The notes under the pieces were generated by a model, which saw only the letters and a program-made list of their open reading frames with translations, was not told the origin of the DNA and ran no database searches. A program made the translations under genes and the position numbers. DNA of 64,000 bases from Notospermus geniculatus (Eukaryota; Nemertea; Pilidiophora; Heteronemertea; Lineidae). This document shows, in pieces, positions 1-12,950 of this stretch. The stretch's first letter is position 1, and the number at the start of each line of letters is the position of its first letter. The DNA lies in contig NMRB01000175.1 in assembly GCA_002633025.1 (NCBI GenBank), positions 364,302 through 428,301 of the forward strand, written 5' to 3'.

Positions 1-570
1 ATCACCCCCCCCCCCCACCACCACCACCACCATGCACACTATCTTAGTTTCTTTGGGCGCACTTACATCTGGTGCGTAAATTGATATTGCGCAACCAAAC
101 ACGTTTGGGTTGGCCAACCAGATTACGTGGGCATGTGCGAAATCTCCGTAGAAACCAAGATGGCGGCGGGGAGTCGTCGATAATTATGGCAAATAACTGT
201 TCGTTTTCCCGTTGACATTGTTATTTGTCATGACATTTAGATCAAGCCTTACATCCCGCAGTGTAGACCATGACAACAACGGTGGTCATATCAATCGTAA
301 AAAGCGAAAAAACGTCCCATGGGTGGTTGGTCACAAATGTAATACAATATCTAAAACGATCAGCTTACTTCGTGTAATTGTTGCCGAGTCCTCTCCGTGA
401 ACCAGTCGGTTCTAAATATAACCTGACTCTCGTGTTGACCGATTAATATGACTCTGAAAATGGGGAAAATGACAATAACTGCATCAGAAAATGAACAACT
501 CCATATAAATTAGTTATTTTTTTTCTTGTTTAGCTTGCGCTTCTAATGATGCATGACATAATGGGGACTT

Positions 571-905
571 TTCAATCAATCAATCAAAAAGTATTTATAT
601 AGCGCCCAATTACTCAGTGCTGGGTATTCTGGGGCGCTGTCCCTCCGAAGGCAGCTGCAAAAAGGTGGGCCTTCAAGAGAGACTTAAAAGCTTGAATTGA
701 ATCGGCTTGATGGACTCTCGAAGGTAGCTGGTTCCACAATTTTGGACCAGCCACCGAGAATGAGCGTCCACCGAGGGTTTGGTGCCTAAACCAGGAAACC
801 TCCAGGAGCATCTCAGATTCAGATCTGAGGCCAGGACGACCAATCTTTTTTCGATGATCGACGATCGACTTTTGGCAAGGCTCCGTATCGTCGATCCGTG
901 TCACG
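571..905 (-). mobile_element. 3' end of a non-LTR retrotransposon (LINE), 5'-truncated
   Basis: Read on the minus strand, positions 904 to 614 encode the C-terminal tail common to ORF2 of CR1/L2-type LINEs: the pattern GGRSFSVAGPKLWNQLP, then a stretch with SIQAFKSLLKAHLF, then a stop. After the stop comes a short A+T-rich 3' UTR (GGGCGCTATATAAATACTTT) ending in a tandem TGAT/GATT microsatellite (572-586), the usual 3' terminus of these elements. The reverse transcriptase and endonuclease domains are absent, so this is a dead 5'-truncated insertion. Confidence 0.75.
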
Positions 906-992
906 TAATGTATGACGGATCGAGTTAATGCATTTTCTACTATTAAAGTCCGTGTTACGGATCGACGATACGAAGCCTTGTCAAAAGTTCCT
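867..992. repeat. Imperfect inverted repeat at the broken end of the LINE fragment
   Basis: About 38 bp at 867-905 (containing CCGTATCGTCGATCCGTG) reappears reverse-complemented at 952-990 with a few mismatches, around a 46-bp spacer. The left arm coincides with the 5' break of the LINE tail, so the structure may be an inverted partial copy made at integration. Confidence 0.6.
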
Positions 993-1625
993 AATGCCCA
1001 CCACAGTTTCGTTTCAGAGTTGAAGATCTACAACTAGGGATAGCCTACGTATCATGGATGTACGTGTAGATTACATGCATGCAGGGGAGGTTCAAAATGT
1101 ACAAGTCAATACCACACAAAATGTATGCCTAAGTGTCCGTGTCGATGAACAAGAGGGTTCAAAATGTGTAAGTCAGTCTCACATGCATGCACATACGTTG
1201 CGCTCAAGTTCTAGGCCAGATCACAAAATGAATTCTGGTTTCTGTCATTTCAAGCTTATCAGGAGCGGATCCAGAATCATGGGAAAGAGGGGGCACAGCC
1301 CCGCCCACATCGTGGAAAACCTCGGTCAAATTTTAACATATTTTCAAAATTTCGAAATTTCCCGGTCAATTTTAAAGATTTTCCACAAAATAGAGGGGGC
1401 ACGGGCCTGGTGTGTTCCCCCTGGATCCGCGCCTGCTTATGATGGTATTTCTTTCATATTCATATAAACCTAGGCCTACTGTATAGTCATTTGTGCACCC
1501 TATCCGCACTCACACGTGTCCAGCTTCTATCTTGAGTCAAACGCTCGACCGTAACACCACAAATCGTCACTTTTTGCTCTTACGCGTGGACTTGTTCCTG
1601 AAAGCAAAATTCAGTTTATATCGTT

Positions 1626-1687
1626 AGATTCATGGTGAAAAAGAAGATTCATGGTGAAAAATGAAAGATTCATGGTGAAAAAGAAGA
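1626..1687 (+). repeat. Three-copy short tandem repeat (~20 bp)
   Basis: AGATTCATGGTGAAAAAGAA is repeated three times with one small length change in the middle copy. No coding or structural role is visible. Confidence 0.8.
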
Positions 1688-1904
1688 AATACAGGATGTT
1701 CTGATCGGTGGGTATTACCGGCGGATCATGATTTCACAATGAGGAAAATGAACCGAACGGAGGTGATTAATGAGAAGAAACCCCGTCCGGCCAGCAGACG
1801 AGACATGTGACGTGGTCTGGTTTTTCAAGATCTCTTCAAGTGTTTACAGCAGAGTTGGAGAGAGGCCATTGGATGTATTCAACAGAAGGTAGAGGTCCTC
1901 TGCC

Positions 1905-2010
1905 CATTTTCATAAAACTACTTAAGTCTAAGTGTGGCACGTATCCTTTGTTTAACACAAAAGATAAGTATCACACTTTGACTTAAGTATGTTTATGAAT
2001 ATGGACCCTA
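1905..2010. mobile_element. Foldback element, CTTAAG core family
   Basis: Arms of about 40 bp (TCATAAAACTACTTAAG on the left; its complement near 1980-2005) flank a centre containing ACACAAAAGATAAG. The centre resembles that of the foldback at 13680-13788. The outer end on the right reads GGGTCCATATTCATAAA on the minus strand, which fits the terminal motif shared by several foldbacks in this window. Confidence 0.6.
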
Positions 2011-5000
2011 GAATATAAGTCGCGCTTGTCGGTGATTCCAGTACAGAGACTCAAATTCATTTTCTTCGTTTTATCCATGTATGCGTATTGCGTGGGCGTA
2101 GTACGTTCACGGAAGGGAGCAGCCACCGCTTTTAGCTTCTCGGTCGATGGTTTCGGTATTAATTGGGAAAAATGGATGCACACGCAACACGCATACAAGG
2201 ATGAACCTGCTTTAGAGTCAGTGTTTGGGAGAAAACTTGTGTTGCAATATGAAGAAGAAGTAAAGATACTGAGAGGTTTTGCACATTTCAGTTTTTAGCA
2301 CCCGAACCTCGGTTAAATGAGTTTTACGCACTACTTCGACCTGCTCATTTGAAGTAAAATACAAGCTTCCAGTTTGCAGCAGTGTGCCGGACAGAAACGC
2401 CAAATGGTAGCAAATACTTCATGAAGTAAAATCAATGTTTTGTTGGTGTGGAAAAAATATGCTGTTTGCCCGGTGTATCCGTCACTTCGCAGCGGTTGGG
2501 AACTGGCTGAAACATGACGACTCGCAAATTAGGAGAAACCTGACACTGTTGTCAGGGAGTTCGCGGGAACTGGGGAAGGAAGTGCTTTGACATACGCCGG
2601 AGGAAACACTTATAGCATGGAGTGGAAACATGACAAGCCTAGCCAGAACATTACATGACGACGCAGATGGGTAATGGTGTGAGTTTGAGTGGGCTTCCAC
2701 ATCGACCGACATGTGCCATTCGAAAATATTAGCTGCCATATGTAACAAAAGATCGAAGCTATTCCAACTTGAGGCAAAAAACCGACGAACAAAACGCATC
2801 ACAAAAATCGAGTCAGCCCATGAACGGACTGATAGCTGAATACCATCAACAAGTAGATGGGCTGATCAACTCTTGCCAGGAAGGTAATGGAACAGATTGA
2901 TGCATTTACCGAAACACAATGAGGGAATTCGACGACCTTGTAGTTATTGTTGGCGTCCCGCGTGCACAGACCACAGGTATTGGTCCATCTCCATCCAATT
3001 TATATTTAATACTCAACTACAACGTAAACACTTTCCACATCGTTTATCAATACATACGTTTGAATGCATATGATGGCTTGAAATAGAAACGTCATGTTTT
3101 ACACAGATCAACCGTGGCGCGATCTGATTGGTCCGTGGTGTCGTCACAGTCCCAAATTAAATGGATGGGATGAATAAGTTATGTCATTTTCTAAAGTACC
3201 CAATCAAATCCCCATAATAAGGTTTGGTGTGTGTCGTCACAATAGACTGAAACAAGGTTGAAAGTTCTTTCTCAAAAGAGGATTTTATGTTTTTTTTGGC
3301 AAGTGTTGAATAAAACTTGATTTCATTTATTTTTCTTGCGCGAATCTAACGATTGGATCTTCGCCCTTCTGACGTCCGCTGCGGAGTTGCACAGCAGTGG
3401 ACGTCAGGATGGCAAAGGTCCACTCGTTAGATTCATGCAGAGTTGTGCATGTGTCGATAGTACGGGAGACCACGACAATGGCACTTACCTATAGACCTAC
3501 ATGTAGGCCTATACCTCACCTGTTGTATAACCTACCCTGGGCCTTGTGTGATACACTGTGTGCAGATCCGACCGGAGGGGGGAGGTCCAGTCCCGGGGTC
3601 CAGCATATAAAAACGACTACATGTAGGCCTACATAGTATGTGCATTAGGAAGCAGAACTTTAAGGCCGATTATTAACACGGAATTTTCTGCAGACCATTA
3701 TTACCGGGGACAGCTGTGTCAAGTTCGATGATTTTTTTGGACGGTGCCAACGTGTACCACGTGTTAAATTTTAAAAAACAAGGCAAAAATACATGTATAT
3801 GTACTAGTTGCGCCATTATATTACAAGGGAGCAACCCGTGACGGGGGCCAAAACACCGCAGGTCGGATGATCGCCAACACAACATACTTTTTGTGGATGT
3901 GTGGAACTGTATTGATCACAGAATTCGAAATTACGCTGGTCCTTATCCCTAATGGGACCATTACAGCGACACTCCTACATGAATAATTATTTATGGACTT
4001 CAAGCGTTCAACCTGAAAAAAAAACGGTCGAAAATTGATTTTCGGGCCATTAAGCCAAAAAATTGGTGCATGTCACGACTGAAGAGAAAAAGCGTGAATG
4101 GTCAGGGGGGAACACATAGAACTGCACCATTGGTACACCTACGTGCATTGGCTGATATCATAAAGGAATCAACCATAAAGGTTCAACTTACAAATTTAGC
4201 ATTTTATAAATGTGGACAATATCCCTTTAATCCTCAACAGATTTGCATTCTGACTCTTCCATACGATAGGAGAGACCCTTCTGCACGTATACTGCAAATT
4301 TTGTTGAATTCCGACTAGTTGATCTTATGATACAAAAGGACTGAATTAATGAGAACCCCACGAAAGATGTGAGCGCAGGGTCATCTGTGTACATTTGAAT
4401 AGGCTGACGTACATTTGCACATGAAGCACAAATTGTCCTGAAAATCGCTCTGTTATCCTCAGAAATGGAATTCAAAGCATCAAGTTGACAGGTTCATGTA
4501 CTTCTTCACCACAAAAAAAGTTGAAGCTCGTGCCTATTACGTAAAGCTAAAATTCAGGCGGTGAGAGACATCTGGTGGCAACACATGAAGTGTATCCCTC
4601 AGTAAGTTCATCGTTCGCAGTTAAACCTTTATGGTTGATTCCTTTATGCTGATATCTGACTCGATCAGGACCGCGTGCACACCAACAACAAGCAAGCTGT
4701 CAGTTGTTGGTGTTCCAGACAAAAACCCATCTTCAGGAATAGTTCACAGAACCAATCTATCTATCTCGCCTACTTGGTGCATTGTTGACAGTGACTATTG
4801 AGGTGGCAGCTGGCATTTTCGAAAACACGATATGTCACCAAAATACAATGCACATTAGTGTTGTTCCTGACAATTACGTTGTACAGCTAAAAGCTGTTTT
4901 AACGACTGCTATATCGATGTTTGTTTTTGACTTCGTGTGTGTTTTAAGAGAGTGCGGAAACAATGCAGTGTCATGATAGCAGTCCCAGACGTACACTTTC

Positions 5001-6630
5001 CATGCTGAATGTATGTTCCATTTCGTCCAGCTTGACTTGAGACAAAATCGAGATGTGAATAATATCAATATGCACCATGCACCGAACGGATGAACAAATA
5101 TCAACGCTTTTAATGCTACGATGAGGTCACGTAACTTTCCAGTCAGGTGCAATAATGATGCCGGTGTGGCAATCACGAATAAAGCGATGCAAAGTGAAAA
5201 CTAACAAAATATTCGATGGATGTTATTAAAAAACATTGCCATCAGTTCTCAAATTTAAAAAAATCACCGAGAGTCGATTTTAGATTGACGAAGTTGAAAC
5301 GAATATCGATTGACGAAAGAGTTACCTTTTAACGAGGCCCAGCTGATTGGTGTAGCACGCTTCAGGCTTACCTTTCCAAAGCGACAGTGCAGCGACGAAA
5401 GGGACGCATACGCATACCTCGTTCGCCCGTTATGGCGTCGTTCTTTACGCGCGTCATGTGGGTCACAACATCCCACGTGATCTCATTAACTGAAATAATG
5501 TTCTTGGTTGTTCTGATCGACGCATTAGCGGAAATCACGCCGCCAGAATCAGAAATATCATCATATGACCGCAGGCCAGGCCAATGCCCGATATGACCTA
5601 ATATTAGACAGGGACATGAGTATGACTGTGTCCTCATTCCCTCGACCCGGAAATGGGCGACTGCCAATGTGACAATTAGAGATAATCATAGAGTTGGTTG
5701 AAAGAGGAATTAGCGCTCTGGAGTTTTTTATTTGGAAACAATGGTTTTGCAGTGTCAGAAAGTAAGCCATACTGCCGTCATGAGGAGAGCTTCATTGTAC
5801 AATGTAGTAAATGGCAAGAACCTGTATCAATGCAGAGGGCAACGCAAGCACATAGGCCTACATGTACTTGATGAGAATCTGCAATCGGGCATTACTGCAA
5901 CCTCAGATTTCTGAAGCTGAGCAGTGACGTCAGGGTAATTGATGTCAGGAATGACGTGAAGTAAGTCCAGGAACGTCCCTTTTTGTACTTTTTGTAGAGT
6001 AGTTCCAAATAGCCGTGAGTGTGGGTGGATATAAAAGCTGACAGACAGAAAGACGGACGGCGCGGGGACGGCGGAAGTCCATGATGATGAATGTTGGTAC
6101 GTTGTTGCAGAAGAAATGTTCAGCAACGAACTGCGCGTTAAGAGGAACTTACGGCAATCTAAGTAGTCCTATAAGCTGACACCTGGTCCTGAAGTAGTCC
6201 CGACATCACGGACACGTCCCACACAAACCCAACTGGACGGCTCGAAGTTCGGACGGACAGAACACCAAATGCGCCAACCATGGATTCCCAATCACACGCG
6301 TCCCGTGGAATCAGTTGGTGCCATGCCAACGGCAGTGACTAATGCCCCATGCACAGATAATTATTCATATCAATACTTGTAGCTGGAGCTGACTTTATCG
6401 GTGGCACTCTCTGGAGCTTTTGACAATGGATAGAGAATTAGTTATGCATCAAGGCATCAGCAATACTATCCTCCACTCCGCATGATATGTCTATTAAAGG
6501 TACACTACCTTTTGTATTTTCTAAGTAAGATTTTATGCTCCGAAAACACCACAGGACGTATTGTGACAGCGTCCACCAAAAAGCTAGAAACGGCGTTGGA
6601 TATTACGAGGCTACATAATTAAGGGTGTTT
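2011..6630. other. No gene seen; unique-looking non-coding DNA
   Basis: Only short frames without recognisable domains or codon bias. Two TACATGTAGGCC-type octamer clusters occur (about 3486 and 3622). I see no RNA gene or long repeat. Confidence 0.5.
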
Positions 6631-6788
6631 CCTTGATCATTGCTTGATCGCCAAAAGACGGCAGCAAAATTCTAGCGGACCAATACAATATAAAATTTCC
6701 TGATTGGTGCTCAATCAACCATGAATAGGTCCCCAAGGCATTGGATTGCACTGTAGTGACTCCTGTTGGTCAACTTAATGACAGCTCC
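6631..6788 (-). mobile_element. MITE-like element, GGAGCTGTCA family
   Basis: Read on the minus strand, this is a diverged copy of the element at 21158-21308 and 26998-27321. Shared blocks are GGAGCTGTCA at the end, TTGACCAACAGG, GGTTGATTGAGCACCAATCA, TTGTATTGGTC and TTTTGCTGCCGTCTTTTGG. It has no coding capacity. Confidence 0.65.
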
Positions 6789-8700
6789 TATTCTACAAGC
6801 TAAGGAATAAGTCCGCTTTTATTGTTCAACGAAGTAAGTAGGATGTATGTCTCTCGACATACGACCATCAAATATAACCATGCAACAGCCGACTATCTGC
6901 ATGACCTAGGGCTCCCATTCTCGCACACCTGGACATTCTGTTGAAACCACACTGCACAACAGCACTTGCGATGGCACTGAAGTGATTCACCCTGTTCACC
7001 ACTCGAATCATCAGGGTAAGGGCAAAGTCCCCGATAATTTTGAAGATCACGCGGCATTCTTGCGCAAGAAAGAACATACGAAGCATGAGAGGCACATGAG
7101 ATCGACCAAGATTGTATGAAATATCTGTAATTCGTACGACGCAGTTCAGACCGCAGGTCTAGACTGTTCTTTCAAATCAGTGGCTATAAATAGACCAACG
7201 TTCTTTTTCGACGAATCTTCGCTTTGTGAATAACGCCACTCACATGTACAATACTTGAAAGACTCGCATGATAAATTGTCGGCTTGACAAATGAATATGT
7301 CAAAAGGATTATAGATGGATATGTTCAAAATATTTTTATATTAGGTTCATCTTTTTTATATAGGAAAATAAATTTGAGGTGACAGTGTCGTGCAGAAAGT
7401 GCAACAGCTAACAGCAAGAACAATCTGATTGAGAGTGATCCAACGAATAAAAACTCGTTTCCATGACACCACCGATCATCCATACGATGAATTTAATTTC
7501 ATAAAACCTTTGATGACAACGAGAGGTACGGTTACAGATAATGAACTTGGGAATAATGGGGCATGACGGCGGAGAGTTTCGTTGTTTCAATGCGCAAACA
7601 TTTGCAGTTGGTTTTACCAAAATATCTATAACCTCGCATTATAAAAATATGGGGTTATACGCATACACCATTTCATGCAAGTGAAGTGAAAAACAATGTG
7701 CTAAAAAGACGATTTGGCCTCCTTACCTGATCAACCATGTGCTACAAGACGTGCTGGCGTATGCATTCTGCTAGGCTGCGGAACTGCTAGCCACCTTACA
7801 CCATGGTTACGAAATGAACAGACACCGCGTTGTCATTATTGGTTTGTTTAATAGCCATGACTACGAACAAGGAAGTTGGGCCTTTCTGCTTAAAATCAGA
7901 CCGGAAAGCCATGCCCGTTGAAACATGTCGCCATGCTCACGAACATCCGCCTCCGCGGCCTTCAAGTAATCAAAGTTTTGTATCAGGGCCACGTCGAGTA
8001 TCAGAATATGTAAAAAAGAAATACGCTGATCACGGATCTCTGCCTTAAATTGTGTTGGGCGCAGATGAAGCTTGACGCTGTGCCTGGGGACTACGTTCGT
8101 TTTCATTGGTCCAATTCAAAAGTGTCGTTGTTGGTGTCGTTTCCCGCCCTCCTTAAGTACCGACTGGGCCAGCCTATGAGGACACCTACGTGGCCTCGTC
8201 GTGACTGACGCGTTGGTTTGGTCCCCATCCCCGAAGTTAGAGTATGCACGTTGGGAGTGTCTTCTCGGTGTGTGGGAGACCCAATTTACTCCCCCATAAC
8301 GCCATCGCCCATGCTGTACCTCTAACCGGCCACTGTCTAATAATCCGACTGGCCCAACTCCTAATATCTGTATGCTGACTAAATCGACCAATGGTGATGC
8401 CTTTCAGCAGTCGACTATACGGAATCGCGCGTGCCTCCACCAACCAGTGGTCTTTTTCACTTGTTAGGGACCAGTTGACCTTGATAAAAATCATCCTGCG
8501 CGATCTGTACAGCTGTCGTTCTTTCTATCTGTTCTAAAGGCGATAAAGTTTGATTGATGAGCGCCTCTCCCAGCTGCGCAGTCTGCAATGATCTGTAACA
8601 AAGTTTCCGTCGCAACAAAAATGGAAACTTTGTTATACAGAAGGCTAGCATCGATAGACAATCACTTTCTTAGAATCTCTTACAATAAGACGAAATACAT
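6789..8700. other. No gene seen
   Basis: Short frames only, without recognised domains. Nothing repetitive is evident to the eye. Confidence 0.4.
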
Positions 8701-8704
8701 CGTA

Positions 8705-8872
8705 GTCTAGGCTGTAAGGGCAAAAATTCGTCGGAATTCCGCAAATTGGTATAAAGTTATGAAATTTGGCACAGTGGTAGAGTTTTTGATGCTTATTAAT
8801 TTCAGGACGGGTGACACGTGAAAAACGCCCCCTGGTGGCCGCCATCTTGATTTTTACCCTTACAGCCTAGAC
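8705..8872. mobile_element. 168-bp MITE with TA target duplication
   Basis: Terminal inverted repeats of about 22 bp (GTCTAGGCTGTAAGGG at 8705; complement ending 8872) are flanked by TA on both sides (8703-8704, 8873-8874), as for Tc1/mariner-type insertions. The interior contains GCCCCCTGGTGGCCGCCATC. No coding capacity. Confidence 0.75.
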
Positions 8873-9323
8873 TAATCGATACCTCACCCTGGCAGAGGCG
8901 CTAATCGACTGGGCTTGGACCAAGTTTCGCCGCCATCACGACTGTACGGGCAGCACCACGGGGATCGTCATTTCGCAATGGACTATAGATGCCTGCGGTC
9001 AAAAGTTCACGGCGCAGGTCACGCACGCGCCGCGCCGCGGGACTTTCACAACAACAGTGAAAGCAGTCCATGGGATATTGCCATGGTTATCTAGGTCTGT
9101 CGCCTGGCTACGTCATCGACAAAAATATTAAACATGTACACCCGTGGCGATTAGTTCTTTCACTTTCGTTTCGACCAATGCCACATCAGACACATTTGAC
9201 TAGTTGTAGTACGAGTAAAGATCGTCTTTGATTCTGAACGAATGGACCTGCTGCATGCAGAATGAAATGAAAGAGACATTTCAAGGAACAGTCTATAGAC
9301 CAACTTATGGTACCCAAGTCGAA
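8873..9323. other. No gene seen; GC-rich patch
   Basis: A locally G+C-rich stretch at about 9005-9040 (GCGCCGCGCCGCGG) stands out from the surroundings. No promoter signature or RNA gene can be supported. Confidence 0.3.
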
Positions 9324-9441
9324 GGCCCGTATTCTAGAAGCCTCCTTAACTCTAAGGTCCACTTTAATCTTTTGTATTCTGCCCTGCAAACAATAGCTAA
9401 AGGTAAACCTTAGAGTTAAGGAAGCTTCTAGAATACGGCCC
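9324..9441. mobile_element. Foldback element with TCTAGA / TTAACTCTAAGG arms
   Basis: Arms of about 35 bp, 9324-9358 and 9407-9441, are near-perfect complements (GGCCCGTATTCTAGAAGC then TTAACTCTAAGG) around a 48-bp spacer. The outer motif GGGCCGTATTC is shared with other foldbacks in the window. Confidence 0.75.
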
Positions 9442-9469
9442 ATAATCTCTATGACAAAATATTCATCTT

Positions 9470-10170
9470 TTTCTTTCTCGTTAAAGACCTACGGTTACGA
9501 TATGTAATCTATGTGACAGAACCGCCCCACTTTCTTTCTCGCTAAGGCCTAAATGTACGTTACGATATGTGATCCATGTGACAAAACCGCTACATTTTCT
9601 TTTTCGTTAAGGCCTACGGTTACGATATGTGACAAAACTGCCCCACTTTCTTTCTCGTTAAGGCCTACGTTACGATATGTGATCTATGTGACAAAACCGC
9701 CCCATTTTCTTTCTCGTTAAGGCCTACGTTTGCGATATGTGATCTATGTGACAAAACCGCCTCATTTTCTTTCTCGTTCAGGCCTACGGTTACGATATGT
9801 GATCTATGTGAAAAAACCGCCTTATTTTCTTTCTCATTAAGGCCTACGGTTGCGATATGTGATCTATGTGACATAACCGCCTCATTTTCTTTCTCGTTAA
9901 GGCCTACATGTATGTATGGTTGCGATATGTGATCTACGTGACAAAATCGCCTCATATTCTTTCTCGTTAAGGCCTACGTTTGCGATATGTGATCTATGTG
10001 ACAAAACCGCCTCATTTTCTTTCTCGTTAAGGCCTACGTTTGCGATATGTGATCTACATGTATGTGACAAAACCGCCTCATTTTCTTTCTCGTTAAGGCC
10101 TACGTTTGCGATATGTGACCTGTGTGATAAAACCGCGACATTTTCTTTCTCGTTAAGGCCTACAGTTGTT
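9470..10170. repeat. 60-bp minisatellite, about 11.5 units
   Basis: The unit contains TTAAGGCCTACGTTTGCGAT, ATGTGATCTATGTGACAAAA and CCGCCTCATTTTCTTTCTCG. Early units (from about 9470) are the most diverged and one lacks GATCTATGT. The period is a multiple of three and few units carry indels, so long frames stay open on both strands. The minus strand gives a 20-residue repeat with VGLNEKENEAVLSHRSHI. Three units carry an inserted (C/A)ATGTA hexamer. I read the frames as a by-product of the period, not as a gene. Confidence 0.9.
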
Positions 10171-10199
10171 GCGGTATCCATGCAATCGATGTAACAAAC

Positions 10200-12700
10200 C
10201 TGACATCCAAAAACCAACGTGTCCACTGCGCACTTCCGAGAATAGGCCGAGGTGTTAACAGCTAATCTTGTTTGGTCGTCACTTTGTGGCATTTTTATCT
10301 TTCAAAATATCCACCACCTTACTTGTATGTGTACACCGTCGTCAAAGCTACCAAAATGTAAGTGTGACTAAACAGATAAACTACGTAGCGTCTTAACTCT
10401 GTTGACAAAACCCGTTAGGGTAGCCTCTTTTAAATAGGTCGGACACCCATCGGTAAGAATGCCTTTAGATATCTATATATGCAACAAAAACCAGCCAGGC
10501 CCCTTTATAATTCTCAGCGACAATTGGGCCAACGGTGCAGAATATATGAAAGGGCTTGTGGGGAATATGAAAAAAGGCACTTGTTCGCCAGAAACCATGC
10601 GTAGATAAAAACAGGTCGAACTTGTTTGAGCTTGCAAAAGGAATAAATCAACGTTGACATCAGATAAACCGGTCGACATACTTGACGTATGATGCGTTGA
10701 AAGGGTCATTAACAAAAGGCTTGATCTCTGTGTCTTGTTCGAAGAGGAAATATTGCTTACGTGGCTCAATCGTCTAGTTTGCGATCTGTCCGCAAGGCGT
10801 TGGTTGACATCTGCGTATTTCGAACTGCGCAGCGACGGGACCGTGACATGATGAAATGGAATGTGCTGGGTCATTAACACCGATACCAGTATGAATCATA
10901 TGTTTATATAAGTGACTGTCAATGGATTGTTGCCAATTGGATATTGACGCGGATGGCGGATTCTAGGACTATATACTTCAAATGAAGGACTAAAAAGGTT
11001 TCGGGACGAATCATAGATAACATTGATATTAAAGAAGAGTAGGCCAATGTCAATTATAAAAACGAATAAAAATCTAGGAAGCTTTGACACCATCATTTCA
11101 ACTCTCTTTTTTTTATAAAATCCGGCGACCGATCGATGTGATACTCCCATCTCTACCTTGAGCCCCGAAAGTTGGCAGGGTGTCCATTTTCAAATTCTAT
11201 TTCCGAAGTCAAACAGTCTCGCGCACACCAAAAAAGGCCACCATGCATTCTTCCATTCGATTTCGATGCTGCGTCGATTTCGATGCTGCGTTGTACTAAA
11301 TTTCAAATTCAGATTCGACTATGATGACGTCATTCCTATTTATAGACTGACCAATCAGAGACAATCCGGGTACGAGGTTGATTATGTAGGTCAACCTCGC
11401 ACCAATTGATACCTGCTTCTGGTTGGTCAAGTCAACAGACTTTTGAAGTAGAATTTGAAAAGGGAGTCCCAGCCAACTTCCGGGGCTCAACGTACAGATG
11501 GAGTATTGGGAATAGAGTATGGAGGTGGACGAGTTCTTGGAGCCTCTCTGCGGTAAACAATGGCACACCCCTCCCAGCACCTATTTCCCAAAGTGACAAC
11601 ATGTTAATGATGGCGCCGAGTCCATTTACACGTCGAACTTACATCCTTCAAAACTCTCCACCGCGAAAAACACACATCATTTGCGAGCGTGAGCCCACTT
11701 TTTGCTACAATATAGCTACACCATTATGGCTTGAGTGGCAGATTAGAGCTGTTCATAATGAATTAATAAACAGAGCAGTAAGTGCATGGAACGCCATTTG
11801 CTTTTTATTTTAACAGTACTGTAAAGTGAAATTAGTCCATGATAATTCTAAACGGTTGTTTGAAAGAGGTTGTGGTTGTCTGTCGCAAATGCTCATTATG
11901 CACACAAAATGTTCACAAATTTCGGTCTGTATGACGCTTGATTGAGGAAATGCACCGCATGAAATGGTGACGTGGCGACCACATGACTCCCGTGTGTCAT
12001 CCATTTCAAGTGCATTTTTTGACCAGAACCTGCGATTTGAAGGGCCTACGTGAAGGAATTAACCCCAGCGGTGGCCTCCCGAGGCCGTGCAAGGAAATTT
12101 GATGAAAAAGGGATACGTGTACAATATGCAAAGATTGAACGTTTGCCCTGACCATCCATATTTAGAATCGGAAATAAGTGTAAGCATCATAAGCATATTC
12201 TTAAATGGGATAAAACAACGAGCACTCGCCGGCTTTCAGCTGTTGAAGGCGTTTCCGTACCACGTAGCCCATACCAATGATCGGCCAACGCCTGCATAAT
12301 ACGTCAGGAGAGCCCTCGCCCCCCCCCCCCCCCACNATAGAGAGACTCTCTCAGATTTGAAAACAGACACTGCGACCTGCAGGCGGGCCTGCAGGGCGCA
12401 GAAACAATACTTACTTCACACGTCGAAGACAATTCCTGGCTTGCACCGACAAAGAAACATCCAAATCGACGCGCGACCCAAAAAGAACAACCTGGAATAC
12501 AAGCCAGTCGTCACATTTTAGCTCATCTTATCTAAGACCTACTAACCCGACGTCTTTGTCATTGAAACGTCCTTCGTGGCCTCCTGTACAAGCATGGCAC
12601 AGCTATCAATAGCCTTACGAAAGCCATGCATCAAGTTATTGTCATCAGTCAAAGTCTGCGTGGAAGTAAATCATGATCAGATCGAAAAGTTGAAATGAGA
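10200..12700. other. No gene seen; assembly join at 12336
   Basis: Non-coding in appearance. A poly-C run ends in a single n at 12336, probably a contig join. No recognisable domain is encoded. Confidence 0.4.
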
Positions 12701-12740
12701 AGTGGGACACTTTTATGACTATCAAACGAATCAAAGGCTC

Positions 12741-12768
12741 TATATGTATGTATGTATGTATGTATTTC
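12741..12768 (+). repeat. (TATG)n microsatellite
   Basis: Six to seven tandem TATG units. Confidence 0.9.
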
Positions 12769-12950
12769 TGTATGGATTCATCACGGGATGAGCTCATGAT
12801 GCCCCGACATGCCTGACAGAACAGGCGGTCGTCGTCCTATATTGCATAAAAGATCTTGACTGCTCGTTGTTTATCACCGTCTGTATTGCAAGGAATGGTA
12901 AACACACGTTGTTTCCGCTAAATGCCGTAACCTATATGCACCGGACTCCA

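Noticed and set aside
614-904. Possible host gene exon
   Set aside because: The peptide matches the generic C-terminal tail of LINE ORF2 and is followed by a LINE 3' tail, so it is called a retrotransposon fragment.
9897-10292. 131-codon minus-strand repeat protein over the minisatellite
   Set aside because: Period of 60 bp keeps both strands open; no flanking gene structure, so not annotated as coding.
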